From contig NC_071392.1 of NCBI RefSeq assembly GCF_022682495.2, positions 76,778,097 to 76,842,096 of the forward strand: 64,000 nucleotides of DNA, read 5' to 3'. Of the stretch, positions 45,301 to 57,873 are shown in pieces (position 1 is the stretch's first letter; each line of letters begins with the position of its first letter). The DNA is from Desmodus rotundus. Its lineage: Eukaryota > Chordata > Mammalia > Chiroptera > Phyllostomidae. A program made the position numbers and the translations under genes. The notes under the pieces are model-generated. The model made no database searches, was not told where the DNA came from, and saw only the letters and a program-made list of their open reading frames with translations.

Positions 45301-46331
45301 CTTTATGACCAGAACACAAGAAACACAAACTCTGCAGAAAAAACGGAAGCCTAGTTCCCATCAGCGGGGCCAGGCCAGCCCCGGGTACAAGCAGCTTAAG
45401 TTCCTCAGAAAAGTGTGCAGGTCCTGGTCTCCAGCTAACTGGAATAGATACAACTGGACTCTTAAAATTTAACTAGTGCCTTCAGTGATCTAGAAAGTAG
45501 TTCCTATACATAGTCTATGACAGATAACCCTGCCTTTTTCCTCTTTCAGATGAAAGGCACTTAAAATTTCAAATCCACGATGAGATATTTTAAAGCGTAA
45601 GTTTGAAGTTGGCTCTTAAGAAGGTAACAGAGGGGCAAATAAAATAATTCGGAGAGAACATGTTACACACGAGTATCACAGTGCTAACAAGTGCACTATA
45701 AACTGAATAAAGGCAGTATAATTTTCAGGCAGAACAAGGATACTGCCCTTCAGCAATCAAGCAGAAACCAATGGAGGAATAAAAATACCACCGTACATGA
45801 TTCTCAGCTAGCTAGCTCTCCAGCTCCTCACTAAAGCTAATACTCAATGTTACACAGTCGGTTATGGATCGTGAATTCTACTATTTGTGTCCCACCCTCT
45901 AAAAGAGGCGACGGGGGAGCAGAGCAACAGTGCTCACAGCACTTGAGAACACAAGCGTTGCAGCCCAACTTAGACGGTATCCCACTGTGCGGCTGCTGTT
46001 TGAGAGACTGATCAAATGACTTCACGTCTCAGAGCCTCAATCTGATCCCCCGTAACACAGGACAGAATCGGCAACACGACAGGGGTTTTTGAAAAATCAT
46101 ATAAAATGACGTGTATGAAATGCTCAGCCCCGACTTTCACAGCCTTCATGATAAAGTGCTGGAGTTACTACAACGTCCAGCTGCTTCTCCCTCACGGTGT
46201 CCAGGAGGTGTGTCCTTCTCACAATCTTTGCACCCCCACGTGTCCAGCTATGGAACGGAAGAGTTGATAAATGGATGAACAATGTCTCCTGAATGTTCAT
46301 ACTTTTATGTGAAAGCCGAACAAAGAGATGT
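45301..46331. other. Unassigned stretch, possible MIR at 46015-46110
   Basis: No gene is recognised. 'GACTTCACGTCTCAGAGCCTCAATCTGATCCCCCGTAA' and 'GTATGAAATGCTCAGC' (46015-46125) suggest a diverged plus-strand MIR. The rest is unassigned. Confidence 0.45.
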
Positions 46332-46510
46332 GAGAAGAGAAGAGAAGAGAAGAGAAGAGAAGAGAAGAGAAGAGAAGAGAAGGGAGGGAGGGAGGGAGGG
46401 AGGGAGGGAGGGAGGGAAGGAAGGAAGGAAGGAAGGAAGGAAGGAAGGAAGGAAGGAAGGAAGGAAGAAAGGAAGAAAGGAAGAAAGGAAGAAAGGAAGA
46501 AAGAAAGAAA

Positions 46511-46567
<57 letters not shown>

Positions 46568-46570
46568 GAA

Positions 46571-46603
<33 letters not shown>
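46332..46603. repeat. All-purine microsatellite ladder, about 270 bp
   Basis: Four ordered blocks occur: (GAGAA)n at 46332-46381, (GGAG)n at about 46382-46416, (GGAA)n at about 46417-46466, then (GGAAGAAA)n grading into (GAAA)n to 46603. Apart from the edges, every base on the plus strand is A or G. Long frames on both strands here (E/R/K-rich or F/S/L-rich) are translation artefacts of the repeat. Confidence 0.97.
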
Positions 46604-47149
46604 GCATACTGAGCCTCACAGAGGTGGCAGGTGGGAGTGGCAGCATTTACGAAGAGCAATGGAGAGTGGGCAGCAGGCCTCCAACAGCGCATCAAAGAGT
46701 CAGCAGGCCAGGGCCTAAAACAGAACGGATCTCAGGTTTCCTTGGCAGGAGGGGGCCATAATCCGCAGGGCAATGGTGAGCCATACCGAAGACAATGCTT
46801 TAGAGCACTAATAATAAAACTGATCTATCTGGGGAATTCCTGCCCACTTCTAATCTGAAAGACGCCAATCAAACCTTCCCCTCTAGGGACTATTTCTGCA
46901 GAGTGTGAAACGATTCAGCAGCCACAGGGGACAGTTACTGTCTATGGCTTGGCACAGCATCTAGCTAAGATCACAGAGTGAGGCCCATGCACGCTCACAC
47001 ACACAGCACGAGCGCGCCAGGGTCCTCCACCCTACAATAAATTCCCGTCTTCCTCCAGCAGAAGGCAAAGGGCAGAAGCGTAAGAACGTTTTACTGCAGT
47101 TAGAAAACAAGACATCGGTACTTGCCTTTTGAGAGAAATCACTTTGACA
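46604..47149. other. Unassigned non-coding stretch
   Basis: No gene or repeat family is recognised after the purine repeat. Confidence 0.5.
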
Positions 47150-47800
47150 GAGACCAGCAAAGATGACAAAGGTAGTGCGGTAGAGAGAAGAAAACCCCGG
47201 AGGCCATCAGGTGGTGGATCCCAAGGGACAGAGGAGGCTCAGTGGCAGGTGGGATGGAGCCGTGCTACACGAGTGCATCACCTGACCAGAGTAAGGGGGA
47301 GGAGAAGCATCACACATTTGAAGAGTAAATTAGCTTAGTAACGGTCACTATGCACAATCGGAATGACAGCAACCTGAATAACACGGTGCAACCACCGCCC
47401 AGTGCTGGGCAATCCCTGAATTCATGCAAACAGGTACCAATCAACCCAGTTGTATGATTTTCTGTAACACTGCTCAGCAGCCCAGGCACAAGCAAAAGGA
47501 CCAGACAGTCAGGAAGTGTATGGCTTTGGCATGACAGAGATTTAAAACCTGGTCCATGGATGCTCAGCTGGAGGGAAAGGAAGACAGGAGAGAGCAGACA
47601 GGTACAGAGCAATGGAGCCAGCAGACTAGGGAGCTCAGAGAAATCAAAGGAGAGATGGGTTGTAACTCTGTGGGACCAGGTAGATGGACAGGTGGGTGTG
47701 GTCAAATAGGGACTCCTTGACTTACTGGCCTGAGCAATGAGTAGACAGGGTCTAGGGAGTGGAGAGCTAGAAGGTCAGGAGATCACGGGTGATGAGAAGC
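47150..47800 (-). mobile_element. Probable L2-related sequence, minus strand
   Basis: 'AGGGACTCCTTGACTTACTGGCCTGAGCAATGAG' and 'GAGGAGGCTCAGTGGCAGG..TGGAGCC' resemble upstream parts of L2 in reverse orientation. It is diverged, with low certainty. Confidence 0.4.
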
Positions 47801-48504
47801 CCCAAAACTCATGCAGTCAGGGAAACAGGTGGGTCACCCAGTGAAGCTGGGTTAGGGTGGAGCACAGGCTACCAGTGGAGAGTGGAAGTAATGAGAAAGT
47901 CAGCAGGTTATGATTGCAGGGGGTGCAAAGGGATGGTTAGACATATGGCTGATGCTCAAAGGGGCACCTTCTTTGTTACAGGAAGGTGAAAACGCCAAGA
48001 CCTAGTGCAGCAGGGTCAAGGATGGGCACCATCAATTCCACCTTCTGAATAATTTTGTATCTCTGTAATAATTAATCTACCTAATTGGTAATGTCTGCCA
48101 ATTTTTTAATCTGAAAGATATGAATCAGTCTTTCCCCTGCATTTATACAAAATAAATACTAGTAGACTATTTCTATAAGGTTGTTACAGGTTTCCTAAGA
48201 TAAAACCTTTGGCACTTGTGAAATTCACCTTAATACCTTTAAAATGGGTCACACATTTACAAACATACTTACAGAGTTAAGTAAGTAAATCAGTATTTCT
48301 ATTAGAATTTTTATGTGCCAAGTTTTCAACACATCTCACACCAGCTGGAAACAAAGGTTTGCCTTTAAACTGGAACTCCTTTTTCCTTCTTTTATACTGA
48401 AGATGCAGGAATCGTGCATTTTTACTATCTCACCATCTATTTCCTCATCACTGATTCAACCTATGAACCCACTTATGATGCAGCACTTTGTGTTACGAAA
48501 TTAG
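47801..48504. other. Unassigned non-coding stretch
   Basis: No gene or repeat family is recognised. Confidence 0.5.
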
Positions 48505-48506
48505 TA

Positions 48507-49054
48507 TTGGGTTGGCCAAAAAGTTCATTTGTTTTTTCCCTTAAGATAGTGGTAGTAGCACTTAGCTGTCTGAACGTCATTCTCAACAATTTTGTTAGAT
48601 TGTTTTGTGGCGGCTGTCATATCAGCGTGCATTTTTTAAAAACATCAGAATTGGTGAATTTTTGTGCAGCCATTTTAATATTGAAGTTGGAAGAAAATAA
48701 GCAATGCTTTTGGCATATTATGCTTTATTATTTCAATAAAGGTAAAAACACAACTGAAACACACAAAAAAGATTTGTGCGGTATATGAAGAAGGTGCTGT
48801 GACTGAACACATCAAAGTGGTTTGCAAAGTTTCACGCTGGAGACTTCTCGCTGGGCAATGCTCCATAATCGGGTACACCAGCTGAAGTTGAGAGCGATCA
48901 GATTGAGACATTAATAGAGAACAATAAATGTCATACCATGAGGAAGGTAAGCCAATATACTCAAAATATCCAAATCAATAAAGTTACTGGTGAAAATGAA
49001 AAATGCGTCTTTTATTTCATGGAAAAAACTTAATGGATTTTTTGGCCATCCCGA
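48507..49054 (+). mobile_element. Non-autonomous mariner, 548 bp (copy 2)
   Basis: The left end TTGGGTTGGCCAAAAAGT starts at 48507. The right end is mutated (reverse complement TCGGGATGGCCAAAAAA). TA flanks both sides (48505-48506, 49055-49056). Interior blocks follow copy 1 (44755-45300) almost position by position, including the N-terminal transposase remnant and the same shortened 3' side. Both copies thus derive from one deleted master element. Confidence 0.92.
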
Positions 49055-49194
49055 TACTTCATGGCTCTTCTACTCTGAACAGACCTGCTCAGGTATGGCC
49101 TCCTTTGGGGAAATTTCGTTGATACCCACACCTCTAGTCCCCATTTTCCCTGCAAGAACAGCTCTGTTAATGCACTTGGCACATTTGCGTGTCA

Positions 49195-49385
49195 ACCAAA
49201 ACAAGCTGTGTGACCTTAGACAAGTACTTAGCCTCCCTGGGCCCTAATTTATTCACGTGAAAAAGAGAGAAAATAACAGTAACAACTAATAGGGCTTTTG
49301 TGTCAATTCACAAGTTAAAATTAATGCCTACAAGGCACTCGGAACAGAGCCTGGCACATGCAGTAAGTGCTACGCAGGGTTTTCC
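49195..49385 (+). mobile_element. MIR
   Basis: 'AAGCTGTGTGACCTTAGACAAGTACTTAGCCTCCCTGGGCCCTAATTTATTCACGTGAAAAAG', then 'GCACTCGGAACAGAGCCTGGCACATGCAGTAAGTGCTA', is MIR core through its 3' end. Confidence 0.9.
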
Positions 49386-49439
49386 CATGTTGTAACAATA
49401 GGTATTTAAATCTCTCCCTTTTTGGGCTTGTCAGCACCT

Positions 49440-49545
49440 CTAAAATAAAGACAAGGTCTTCATCTCTGTATCCCCTATGCCTAGCACAATGACTGGCAAA
49501 TAGAAATTCAGGGAATGCATACATCACAAATCAATCAATAAACTG
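49440..49545 (+). mobile_element. L2 3' end fragment
   Basis: 'GTCTTCATCTCTGTATCCCCTATGCCTAGCACAATGACTGGCAAATAGAAATTCAGGGAATG' matches the L2 terminal UTR. Confidence 0.7.
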
Positions 49546-51844
49546 ATGTTTATCTTACAAAAATGTGAAAATGTACATAATAAAAATAATAAGCCAAAGC
49601 ATTATCTTCTCTATAACCTGGTTTAAAAGTAATTTAAGGCAGTTCATAAACTACAGCCTGGCATTTCAAATATGTAATTAAGTGAAACAAGTTAAAATTA
49701 AGGGTAGAATTGCATCATCAGTGCCACTAAAATGCCAGTGTCAGATGGTTTTCTCTAGGATTAAGGGAGTACACTTACACACAGTGTCTGTCTGAGAATT
49801 GCACCTTGTTCACTTCTGCTACAGAGAAAACAAGAGTCCAGAGCCTCGGCTGCGGAACAGGACTTGCTCTCCTGATCTCTCCCACAGGTCCAGGGAGGAG
49901 GAAAAGAGGGTAACGACAAAGTTCATCTACTCAATCTGCCACATTTCCGCAGGACAGTCTCAAAGCTGTTGGCGACAGAAGGAAATCAAGAGCGACCTTC
50001 AGAAGAAAACTCAAATTATTGTGTCTACAAGCTCCCAATGCTCCTGAAGCCCACAGGTATTTCCAAGTGGGCAGGTGGCTCCTCCAGGCTCCAGGAGAAA
50101 ACAGCCATTTGCCATATATTAGCTTGAGTTTCACATTTCTTCACAACGGCTGATCTAGGGTCATAATATAACCCTATTTAAAATTAGCACCGTTTGGAAT
50201 AACAATAAAAATTTAAAAAATAATAATAAAATAAAATAAAATAAGCACTGTTTGTATTTTAATATTCTAGTTCTTTTCAGATTCCTAGCTCTACTGAAAA
50301 ATGAGTCTGTTACATAACTAGCAGGAGTTTCCTTTCCCTGATGCATGATAAAAAGCCACCTTACTTATTAAAAGGGAATTTCAGCAAAGTCCGTGTTAAA
50401 TAAAGTCTGAGACTGTTAGTGTTTCAGAGAGGAAGAGAAATGATTGCCATACCCTTGCCAACATCCAAGCAGAAACCTATATAAAAAGGATGAGAGTGAA
50501 GAGATAAAGGAGAACCTTCAGCAAATCTAGGCTGTTTGCATCTACTTGGCCGAAAGAGTCCTCATTCCTACTCACGGACAGACGACCCTCCTACTTTCTC
50601 CCCTGAGCCACAGAGCAGTATGTTTGGTCCTCTAAGGCAGAATAAAATAACTAAAGCATTGGAATAAATAAGTATCAACTCGAGCACTGAAAGAAGAAAC
50701 AAATGATTAATAAAGTTCTCTCTTCCACACCCTATAATTTCTACTGATGACAACAAACTCAGAAACAGGCATAGGAAAAGATGATCTGCTTTTCTAAATA
50801 ACGTCACAGCTAAATGAAATCACTTTCAGCAGTAACTTCTTTTCTGCTTTCGCCAATGAGCCAGCATTAGTAAATATAAACATTCCCATTACAGAAAAGT
50901 AGTAAAAAGAAAAGGACAAAGCACAACACACACACGTCTCAGTAGTGTATTTTTCTACAATTAAGAGTTAAGCTTTTAAATGAAAAAAATGAATACTGAG
51001 GTCTCAATCTGACAGGGATTGCAACTGAGGATTAAAATTTCCAAGTACATACCTCTTAGTTCCTCATCTTTTAATTACTGCATAAATGGTTGCCTAGGAA
51101 ACCTCCTGACTGGATGAAGAGGCTCAAGAGAACTCTCATTTCCAAGCTTGCAGGTATGACTCACTACCCTTGCTCCCATAAATAAGTCCTCCTGAGTCCT
51201 GAGAGGCAGATATTTTTGCAACCTGGATGACATTAGAAAAGCAAAATGAGAATAATTATTCGTTTTGAATGTCGTTTCTAACAGGAATAAAAGTTAAGGA
51301 CAACGCTGTCTTCACATCAAGTGTAGGAGAGAAATGCATATTCTCAAATATGCCCATACACTCTGTATCAAGTAATTACGCAGTGTTATTTTTATGGCAG
51401 CCTGTTGATGTGACAGTGATTAAACGGTACAACGGAAGAGAACAGAGACGATATCGGACAGGAAGACCACAGAGAAACCAAAGGACAGTTGAGGGGTCTG
51501 ACCTCCCAAAACCCTGCAAACGCACTGCACCCTGAGGTCAGGCTCCCCCACGTTTCTCAGAACCTGGCTACACCTCTGCCCCAAATCCTTTAACGGTGAC
51601 AGGAAAACACGGCAAAGATCACCACATGCCAGCAGGTATGTCACCTGGGACAAGGGCACATGTGAAGGTTCTATGTTAACCCCAGCATATGCCCCACAGA
51701 GGGCTAAAGTAGATTCAGCCTGCAGATTTCTGAGAAAGGGTAGAATCTTATGTAATTACAGCAAATTACAGCAGCAATAACTGAGAACAGCCTCAAGGCC
51801 AAGGCCAAGGCCAGATGATACCATGGTCTGGAATTGCTTTGTTT
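49546..51844. other. Unassigned non-coding stretch
   Basis: No gene is recognised. A short A/T-rich run (TAATAATAAAATAAAATAAAAT) lies at about 50220-50241. Frames at 49799-50047 and 51269-51535 show no domain. Confidence 0.45.
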
Positions 51845-52150
51845 AATGCCTCTCAGTGTCCACACTCTGTGCAGTCCTCCCATCGAAGGGTGAAATCTAT
51901 TCCTCCACCCCTTTGCATCTGGGCTGGCCCTGGGCCTGCTTAGACAAATAGAATGGGGAGAAAGTGGCTTTGAACAGGTCCCGAGTCAGGCCAAAAGGGG
52001 CCTGCCTTGTAGCCTCTGCTGTTGAACCTGCTTCTGGGACCTCAGGAGCAGATGGGACCAGCTGGGAAGGAGGGGGCGGGGCAGCTGGGCCCAGGGCTGG
52101 AGGAAGAGTCCATCTACCCCATCCCCCACCAAGGGCCTTGACTCCTTGAC
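51845..52150 (+). mobile_element. Old interspersed repeat, family uncertain
   Basis: 'CATCTGGGCTGGCCCTGGGCCTGC', 'ACAAATAGAATGGGGAGAAAGTGGC' and 'AGTCAGGCCAAAAGGGGCCTG' recall a common old mammalian repeat, possibly related to the one at 24640. I cannot name it safely. Confidence 0.4.
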
Positions 52151-52529
52151 TCCAGACTCAGCTCTTATCTCAGTCTGGCTGCCCCCCTAACATCTTTTCA
52201 TCCTCATCTTAACATCATCATCTCTCTCTTATTGTGGTAGGAACAATCACCATCTCAGTTTAAGAGTTAAAACTATTCCTCTGGAGAAAAAGCAACTACT
52301 AACTCCCACCTCCACTCCCCAGCTATGCTCCTATCTCAGAGTTATCCCAGGTGGAGGGGTTGGGGAAGGAGGAGGGCAAAGGGACAGACAGGGTGCACTC
52401 AAAGCCCTCATTGTTTTCCCCTGCAAAATTAACAGATTCTGCTAACGCCTACCCCTGCCTCTCCAGCCTCATGCTGCAGCTAGTACACAGCCCATGTGAA
52501 CGGCTGGACTTCCAAATGCCCTCAGCAGT
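52151..52529. other. Unassigned non-coding stretch
   Basis: No gene or repeat family is recognised. Confidence 0.5.
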
Positions 52530-52700
52530 TCCCTGAGGCTCTCAGAATGAAATATCTAAACTCCCCTTAGCATAGTTTACAAAGCTCTTCACCACAGACC
52601 CCTGAAAACTTGACTGCACTCCATGATGACCTTGAACCTATAAAAGAAACACTGCCCCAAACCTGGTCTGGAACAGAACCAAGTTGCCTGCTACATAATT
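52530..52700 (+). mobile_element. Probable L2 fragment
   Basis: 'AATATCTAAACTCCCCTTAGCATAGTTTACAAAGCTCTTC' and 'GACTGCACTCCATGATGACC' resemble the L2 'cttaccatggcctacaaggccct' part. It is weakly conserved. Confidence 0.4.
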
Positions 52701-52861
52701 CCTAACATTCTAGTGGGGAGAAATCAACAGCATTCTAGATAAAATGCTTTTTTCTACTGCAGTTTTCTAATGAACTTTAAGACGATTGAGGCTTGTTCTG
52801 GAGAACTCACTCCCATTCCCCAGTTCAACTCTCAATTATCAGTTAGAGTCTAAAGATCTGT

Positions 52862-55800
52862 GGGGTCCAAGATGGCGGCAGATTAGGTGCAAGCTACACT
52901 AACCTCCTCCCAGGACCAAACTGGAATAACAACTAAATTATAGGAAAAGCACCCCGAATAACCAGTTGAAGACTAGCTGGAGAGCAGCCTTATAAACAAA
53001 GGACTTACAGAAGAAGACACTGAGACTGGTAGGAGGTGTGGGGGTGCAGGAGGGCTTGCTGGGCTCCTACAGGCAGCAGCTGAAGCTCTGAAGGCATGTC
53101 CAGCTGAGGGGGTATCCCCTGAGAAGTGTGGGGTCTACCCTAACTCCAAGCTGAGCTCCGCAGTCTAGAGCACCAGAACTGGAAGAGGTGCCAACTTAAC
53201 ACCTGGCTGTGAAAAGCCTTGGGGTTCCTGTCCGCCAGGGTGAGATGGCTAAAGATGCAGCCACCTACTTAAAGAACAAATGCACAAAATTTTGTTTGCA
53301 GCCACTTACCCTGGGCTCCAGCAGAGGAAAGGCAGAGTGGATTAGAGCTGTGCGAGGACAGTCTGGGGTTGGCAGCTCTTAGCAGAGAACTGAAGGGACA
53401 GCCACCAGCACACCTGTGCTGAGTCACTCTCCCACACTGGCAGACACCACCTTTCTTGGGTGGAGTACTCCCCTCCAGACACATCAGCTGGGGTGGGGGG
53501 GGGAGCAATAGCTCCACCCTGTAGCCCCACCCAACATAAGAGCACTTTAATATGTAAAGCAAATCCTAACAGGCTTAAAGGAACAGACTGGCAGTAATAC
53601 AGTCATAGTTAGGGACTTTTAACACCCACTGACATCAATGGATAAATCTTCCAGAAAGAAAATCAAGATGGAAACAACAGCCTTAAATGACTCACTAGAT
53701 CAGATGGATTTAATTGATATCTTCAGAGCATTTCACCCCAAAGCAGCAGACTATATATTCTTTTCAAGTGCACATGAAACATTTTCTAAGATAGACTACA
53801 TGTTAGACCACAAAACAATATCAGTAAGTTTAAGAAAGCTGCAATAATATCAAGTAACTTCTCTGACCAGAATGCTATGAAACAAGAAATCAATCACTTT
53901 AGAGAACTGAAACACACACAGACATGGAGGCTAAATAACATGTTACTAAACGATGACTGGATTAACAATGAGACCAAGGAAGACATCAAAAGATACCTTG
54001 AAACAAATGAAAATGAGAGCACAACAACCCCAAATCTGTGAGACACAAGGAACGCAGTCCTAAGAGGACAATTCATAGCACCACCTGCCTAACTCAAGAA
54101 ACAAAAAAGCTCATAATCTAACTTGACACCTAAAGGAACTTGAAAAAGAACCACAAACAAGGCTCAAAGTGAGTAGTAGGAAAGAAATAATAAAGATCAG
54201 AACAGAAATAAATGAAATAGTCTAAAAAAACAAAACAAAAGATCAATGAATCCAAGAGCTGGGTCTTTTTTGAAAAAATAAACAAGACTAACAAACCTTT
54301 CACCAGGCTCATCAAGGGAAAAAAGAGAGAATACCCAAATAAATAAAATCAGAAATGAAAAAGAAGTAACAACTTTTACACCAAAGAAACACAAAGAACT
54401 GTATGAAAATATCATGAGCAACTACACACCGACAAACTGGACAATCTGGATGAATTTCTAAAAACGTACAGATTCCAAAACTAAATCAGGAAGAATCAGA
54501 GATTCTGGAGTCCAGCTCCCAATTAATGAAATGGAAGTAGCACTAATCAAAAAACTCCCAACAAAGGCCCTGGACCGGATGGTCCACAGAACTAGAATAT
54601 TCCAAAAGTTTATATGGAAACACAAAAGACCCCGAACAGCAACAGTGATCCTGGGAAAGAAGAACAAAGTTGGAAGAATCACACTACCTAGTATCAAACT
54701 ATACTACAAGGCCACAGTAATTAAAATAGCATGGTACTGGCATAAAAACAAACATATAGATAAACATAACAGAATAGAGAGCCCAAAAATAAGCCCATGC
54801 TTTATAATCGATTAATATTCCAGGCAAAAACATACACTAGGCTAAAGATACGTCTAATTCAATAAATGGTGTTGGTAAAAGTGAACACGTGCAAAAAAAT
54901 GAAACTAGACCACCTTCCTACGCCACACACAAGAATAAACTTAAAATGGATTAAAAACTTAAATGTTATACTCAAAACCATAAAAATCCTAGAAGAAAAC
55001 ATAGGCAGAAAACTCTCAAACATTTCTCATAGCAACAGTTTTTCTGATATATCTCCTCAGGCAAGGGAAACAAAAGAAAAATGAAAAATTGGAACTACAT
55101 TGAACTGAAAAGTTTTTGCACAGCAAAGGAAACCATCAACAAAATGAAAAGACAACCCACTAAGTGGGAGAACATATCCACCGATACGTCTGATAAGGGA
55201 TTAGTATCCAAAATTTATAAAGAACTTTTAAAATTCTAGACCAAAAAAACCAGAAATCCAATTTAAAAATGGGCAAAGAACCTGGACACTTCTCCAAAGA
55301 GGACATGTAGATGGCCAACAGACATATGAAAAGATGCTCAACGCCACTAATCATCAGAGAAATGCGAATTAAAACCACAGTGAGATGTCACCTCACACCT
55401 GTCAGAATGGCTGTCATCAATAAATCAACAAAGAACCTGTGTTAGTGAGGATGTGGAGAAAGGGGAACCCTTGCGCACTGTTGGTGGGAATGCAGATTGG
55501 TGCAGCCACTGTGGAAAGCAGTACGGAGTTACTTCAAAAAATTAAAAATGAAACTGCTTTATGATCCAGCAAGTCCACTTCTGAGAACTTATCTGAAGAA
55601 ACCTGCAACACTAATTCGAAAGAATATAAGCTCCCCTATGTTTATTGCCACGTGATTTACAATCGCCAAGATTTGGAAGCAGCCCAAGTGCCCATCAGTA
55701 GATAAGTGGATAAAAAAGCTGTGGTACGTTTACAAAATAGAATACTACTTGGCTGTTAAAAAAAAAAAAAAAAGAAAGAAGAAAACTTTACCCTTTGCAA

Positions 55801-56138
55801 CAGCATGGATGGACCTGGAGAGCATTATGTTAAGTGAAATAAGCCAGTCAGAGAAAGACAAGTACCATATGATTTCACTCATATGTGGAATCTAATGAAC
55901 ACAGTGAACTAACAAGCAAAATAGACTGACTCAGAGAGAGCAGGCTGTCAGCCGGGGGTGGGGAAGGGTTAGGGAGAAGGGATGGAGAAATAAAGGAAAA
56001 AAGAGAAAGAACTCATGGACATGGACAACAGTATCGTGATCACTGGGGGCAGAGGGGTGGGTGGAGGTGGGAGGGGTATAGGGGAGATAAATGGTAATAA
56101 AAACATAATAAATAAATAACTTTAAAAAAAATAATAAT
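52862..56138 (+). mobile_element. L1 with 5'UTR, internally deleted
   Basis: It begins with 'GGGTCCAAGATGGCGGCAGATTAGGTG', the L1 5' terminus, and has a 5'UTR to about 53560. It then jumps to the late endonuclease part of ORF2, continues to the very start of the RT region (about 54585), jumps to the ORF2 C-terminal domain (54595 to about 55890), and ends with a 3'UTR and A-rich tail at about 56138. ORF1 and the RT core are absent. Without the deletions it would be a full-length L1 of 6 kb or more. No clear target duplication was found. Confidence 0.9.
53602..55890 (+). pseudogene. L1 ORF2 remnants (endonuclease end and C-terminal domain)
   Basis: ORF2p is the L1 endonuclease/reverse transcriptase. 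At 53602-53622 the conserved 'VGDFN' endonuclease motif has decayed to R-D-F-stop. '[25 protein letters not shown]' spans about 53725-53800. '[21 protein letters not shown]' follows near 53930-53990. At about 54585 the start of the RT ('[14 protein letters not shown]') fuses to C-terminal sequence ('FIWKHKRPR', '[17 protein letters not shown]'), so the RT palm is missing. Later blocks include '[21 protein letters not shown]' (about 55110-55165) and the region of the Cys-containing C-terminus. Many stops and frameshifts occur. Confidence 0.9.
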
Positions 56139-56429
56139 GGAAGATTTTTAACCAGACACTCTTTTCAATGACTTAATCATTCTTCCTTCCTACAAGCTGT
56201 TCCTGCCAAGAGTGAACCCGCCAGGGGCCTCTTCCCTTGCACTGCAGAGCTGCACTGCGACGCTGACGGGCGCTGAACTGCCTGAGGCGTCTTCTCAACC
56301 ACCCTGACCTCGAGTGGGTGCTGATACCCTGTAGTTTCCAGCACACTCCTGGGTCTCCGGCCTCTACAGGCCACTGATCAGGCAGCAACTTCCCCCCAGA
56401 GCACCCTCAGAACCTGACAGAGGGTTCTG

Positions 56430-56720
56430 AGGGCAACCCTGGCTCTCCATCTCCCCCAACCTATCACAGCCCCCGTCTTCTCTAAGTTTCCTGCAGCCAC
56501 CCTCCCAAACCTAGGCCCTGTGCCTCCAGAACTGTTTGCCTGGAGTGTCTGCACTGCTTCTCAGCCACAGCCGCTGCCACACTGCGCGCGCTGTGTCTCA
56601 CTAGACTGCAAGCTTGCTGAGGACAGCCCTGACCTTCGTATTTCTGTACCTGCCACCTCATCGCAGAGCCTGGCTCAAAATGGGCACACGATAAATGTTT
56701 GTACACTTAGGGTTAAAGTC
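56430..56720 (+). mobile_element. L2 3' end
   Basis: 'GTCTCACTAGACTGCAAGCTTGCTGAGGACAGCCCTGACC', 'TTCTGTACCTGCCACC' and 'AGAGCCTGGCTCAAAATGGGCACACGATAAATGTTTG' are an ordered L2 3'UTR. Confidence 0.82.
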
Positions 56721-57873
56721 AGCCCCACTTTTAGATGCTCTGAGTTCGGACCAAGACAAAATCAGATGAGATAATCTAACATTAAGGCTCTGATTTCTGC
56801 ATCTTAGTGTTAGTGTGACAAAGCTGAAAAAAACTGCACTGAAAGAGGTCACCACTGCACAGCCTAGAAACCATCCCCCTCCAGAGGGGGGGCCGGGAAC
56901 CCACGAGGCAGCCCCTGCCGCACTCTCCGGCAAACCCGGCACAGAGTGGGACCTCAAGCACTGACTTGGGTCCGCTGAAACGCACAGACAGGCCAACAGG
57001 AGGTGGTTTCGATGTAAAATTTCTTGAAATTTTACAGCCAGAGGAAAATACAAGGTATTTTAGAGAAGAAGCAAAATTCAAGGGGGAGAAATAAAAAGTG
57101 GATAACAGCTTTAAAGTATCCTTTCAAAGCTGAATCTTCCTGGCATAAGAACATAAAACTTCAGTTTTTCATGAAAATGTCAGTTAAGTTTGAGATGAAC
57201 TAGGAAAATGCGAGAGAAACTTTTTTGTTTGTTGGCTTTGGATGGGGACTGGAAGACTTCTCAATGCCTTCTGGGAATGCAGCCTCGGTCCCTGCACACT
57301 TCCCCCTCATCAGTCAGTCCTAGCTCTCGGGAGCTGTCCTAAAGAACACACACCACCCAGAAGCCTGGGCACCGTGTTGGCAGAGGACAAGGCAGACGAC
57401 CCTCAGGCACTTTTCTCTAACCAGCTACTGGTTTTCCTCTAATTTACGAAAACACCCATTTGGTACTAATTCTGCAAGTGTGCTTGCTGAGTGGTAGAGT
57501 GGGCGGATGGCAGGCTCCTGCTCACTGCTGGGGGCTTTCCCGTGATCCTGGGGAGACAGGTGTGTGTGTAAGTGTAGCCTTGTTCCCCAGAAGCCAGGTA
57601 TTCCCTCACAGAAGTTTAGGAAAGCACGGGCACAGCACAGGCGGTCCGCATTGGAGGTGTCTGACTTTTTCACAGTATGCTACCTGCACATGGTACGTCA
57701 TGGCACTTCATCCCAGGGTATTTTCCCCCGAACTGCTCCACATTTGTCACCTTGTTAAAGACTCCTTCAAGAAACTGGCCTCTGCAGTAACGGCAGAAAG
57801 CACCCCTGCCAGATCAGAGCGGTAGAAACATGCCTGACTTTGAGCTCGAAGGATGGGAGAGCCTGCAGCTCAA
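56721..57873. other. Unassigned non-coding stretch
   Basis: No gene is recognised. Frames of 121-131 codons (56658-57053 minus, 57460-57825 plus) lack any domain and overlap frames on the other strand. Confidence 0.5.

Noticed and set aside
46282..46761. Frames of 113-159 codons rich in E/R/K/G or F/S/L
   Set aside because: They are the six-frame reading of a purine microsatellite on both strands.
53269..53562. Overlapping minus-strand frames of 67-97 codons
   Set aside because: They lie antisense to the L1 5'UTR, with no domain.
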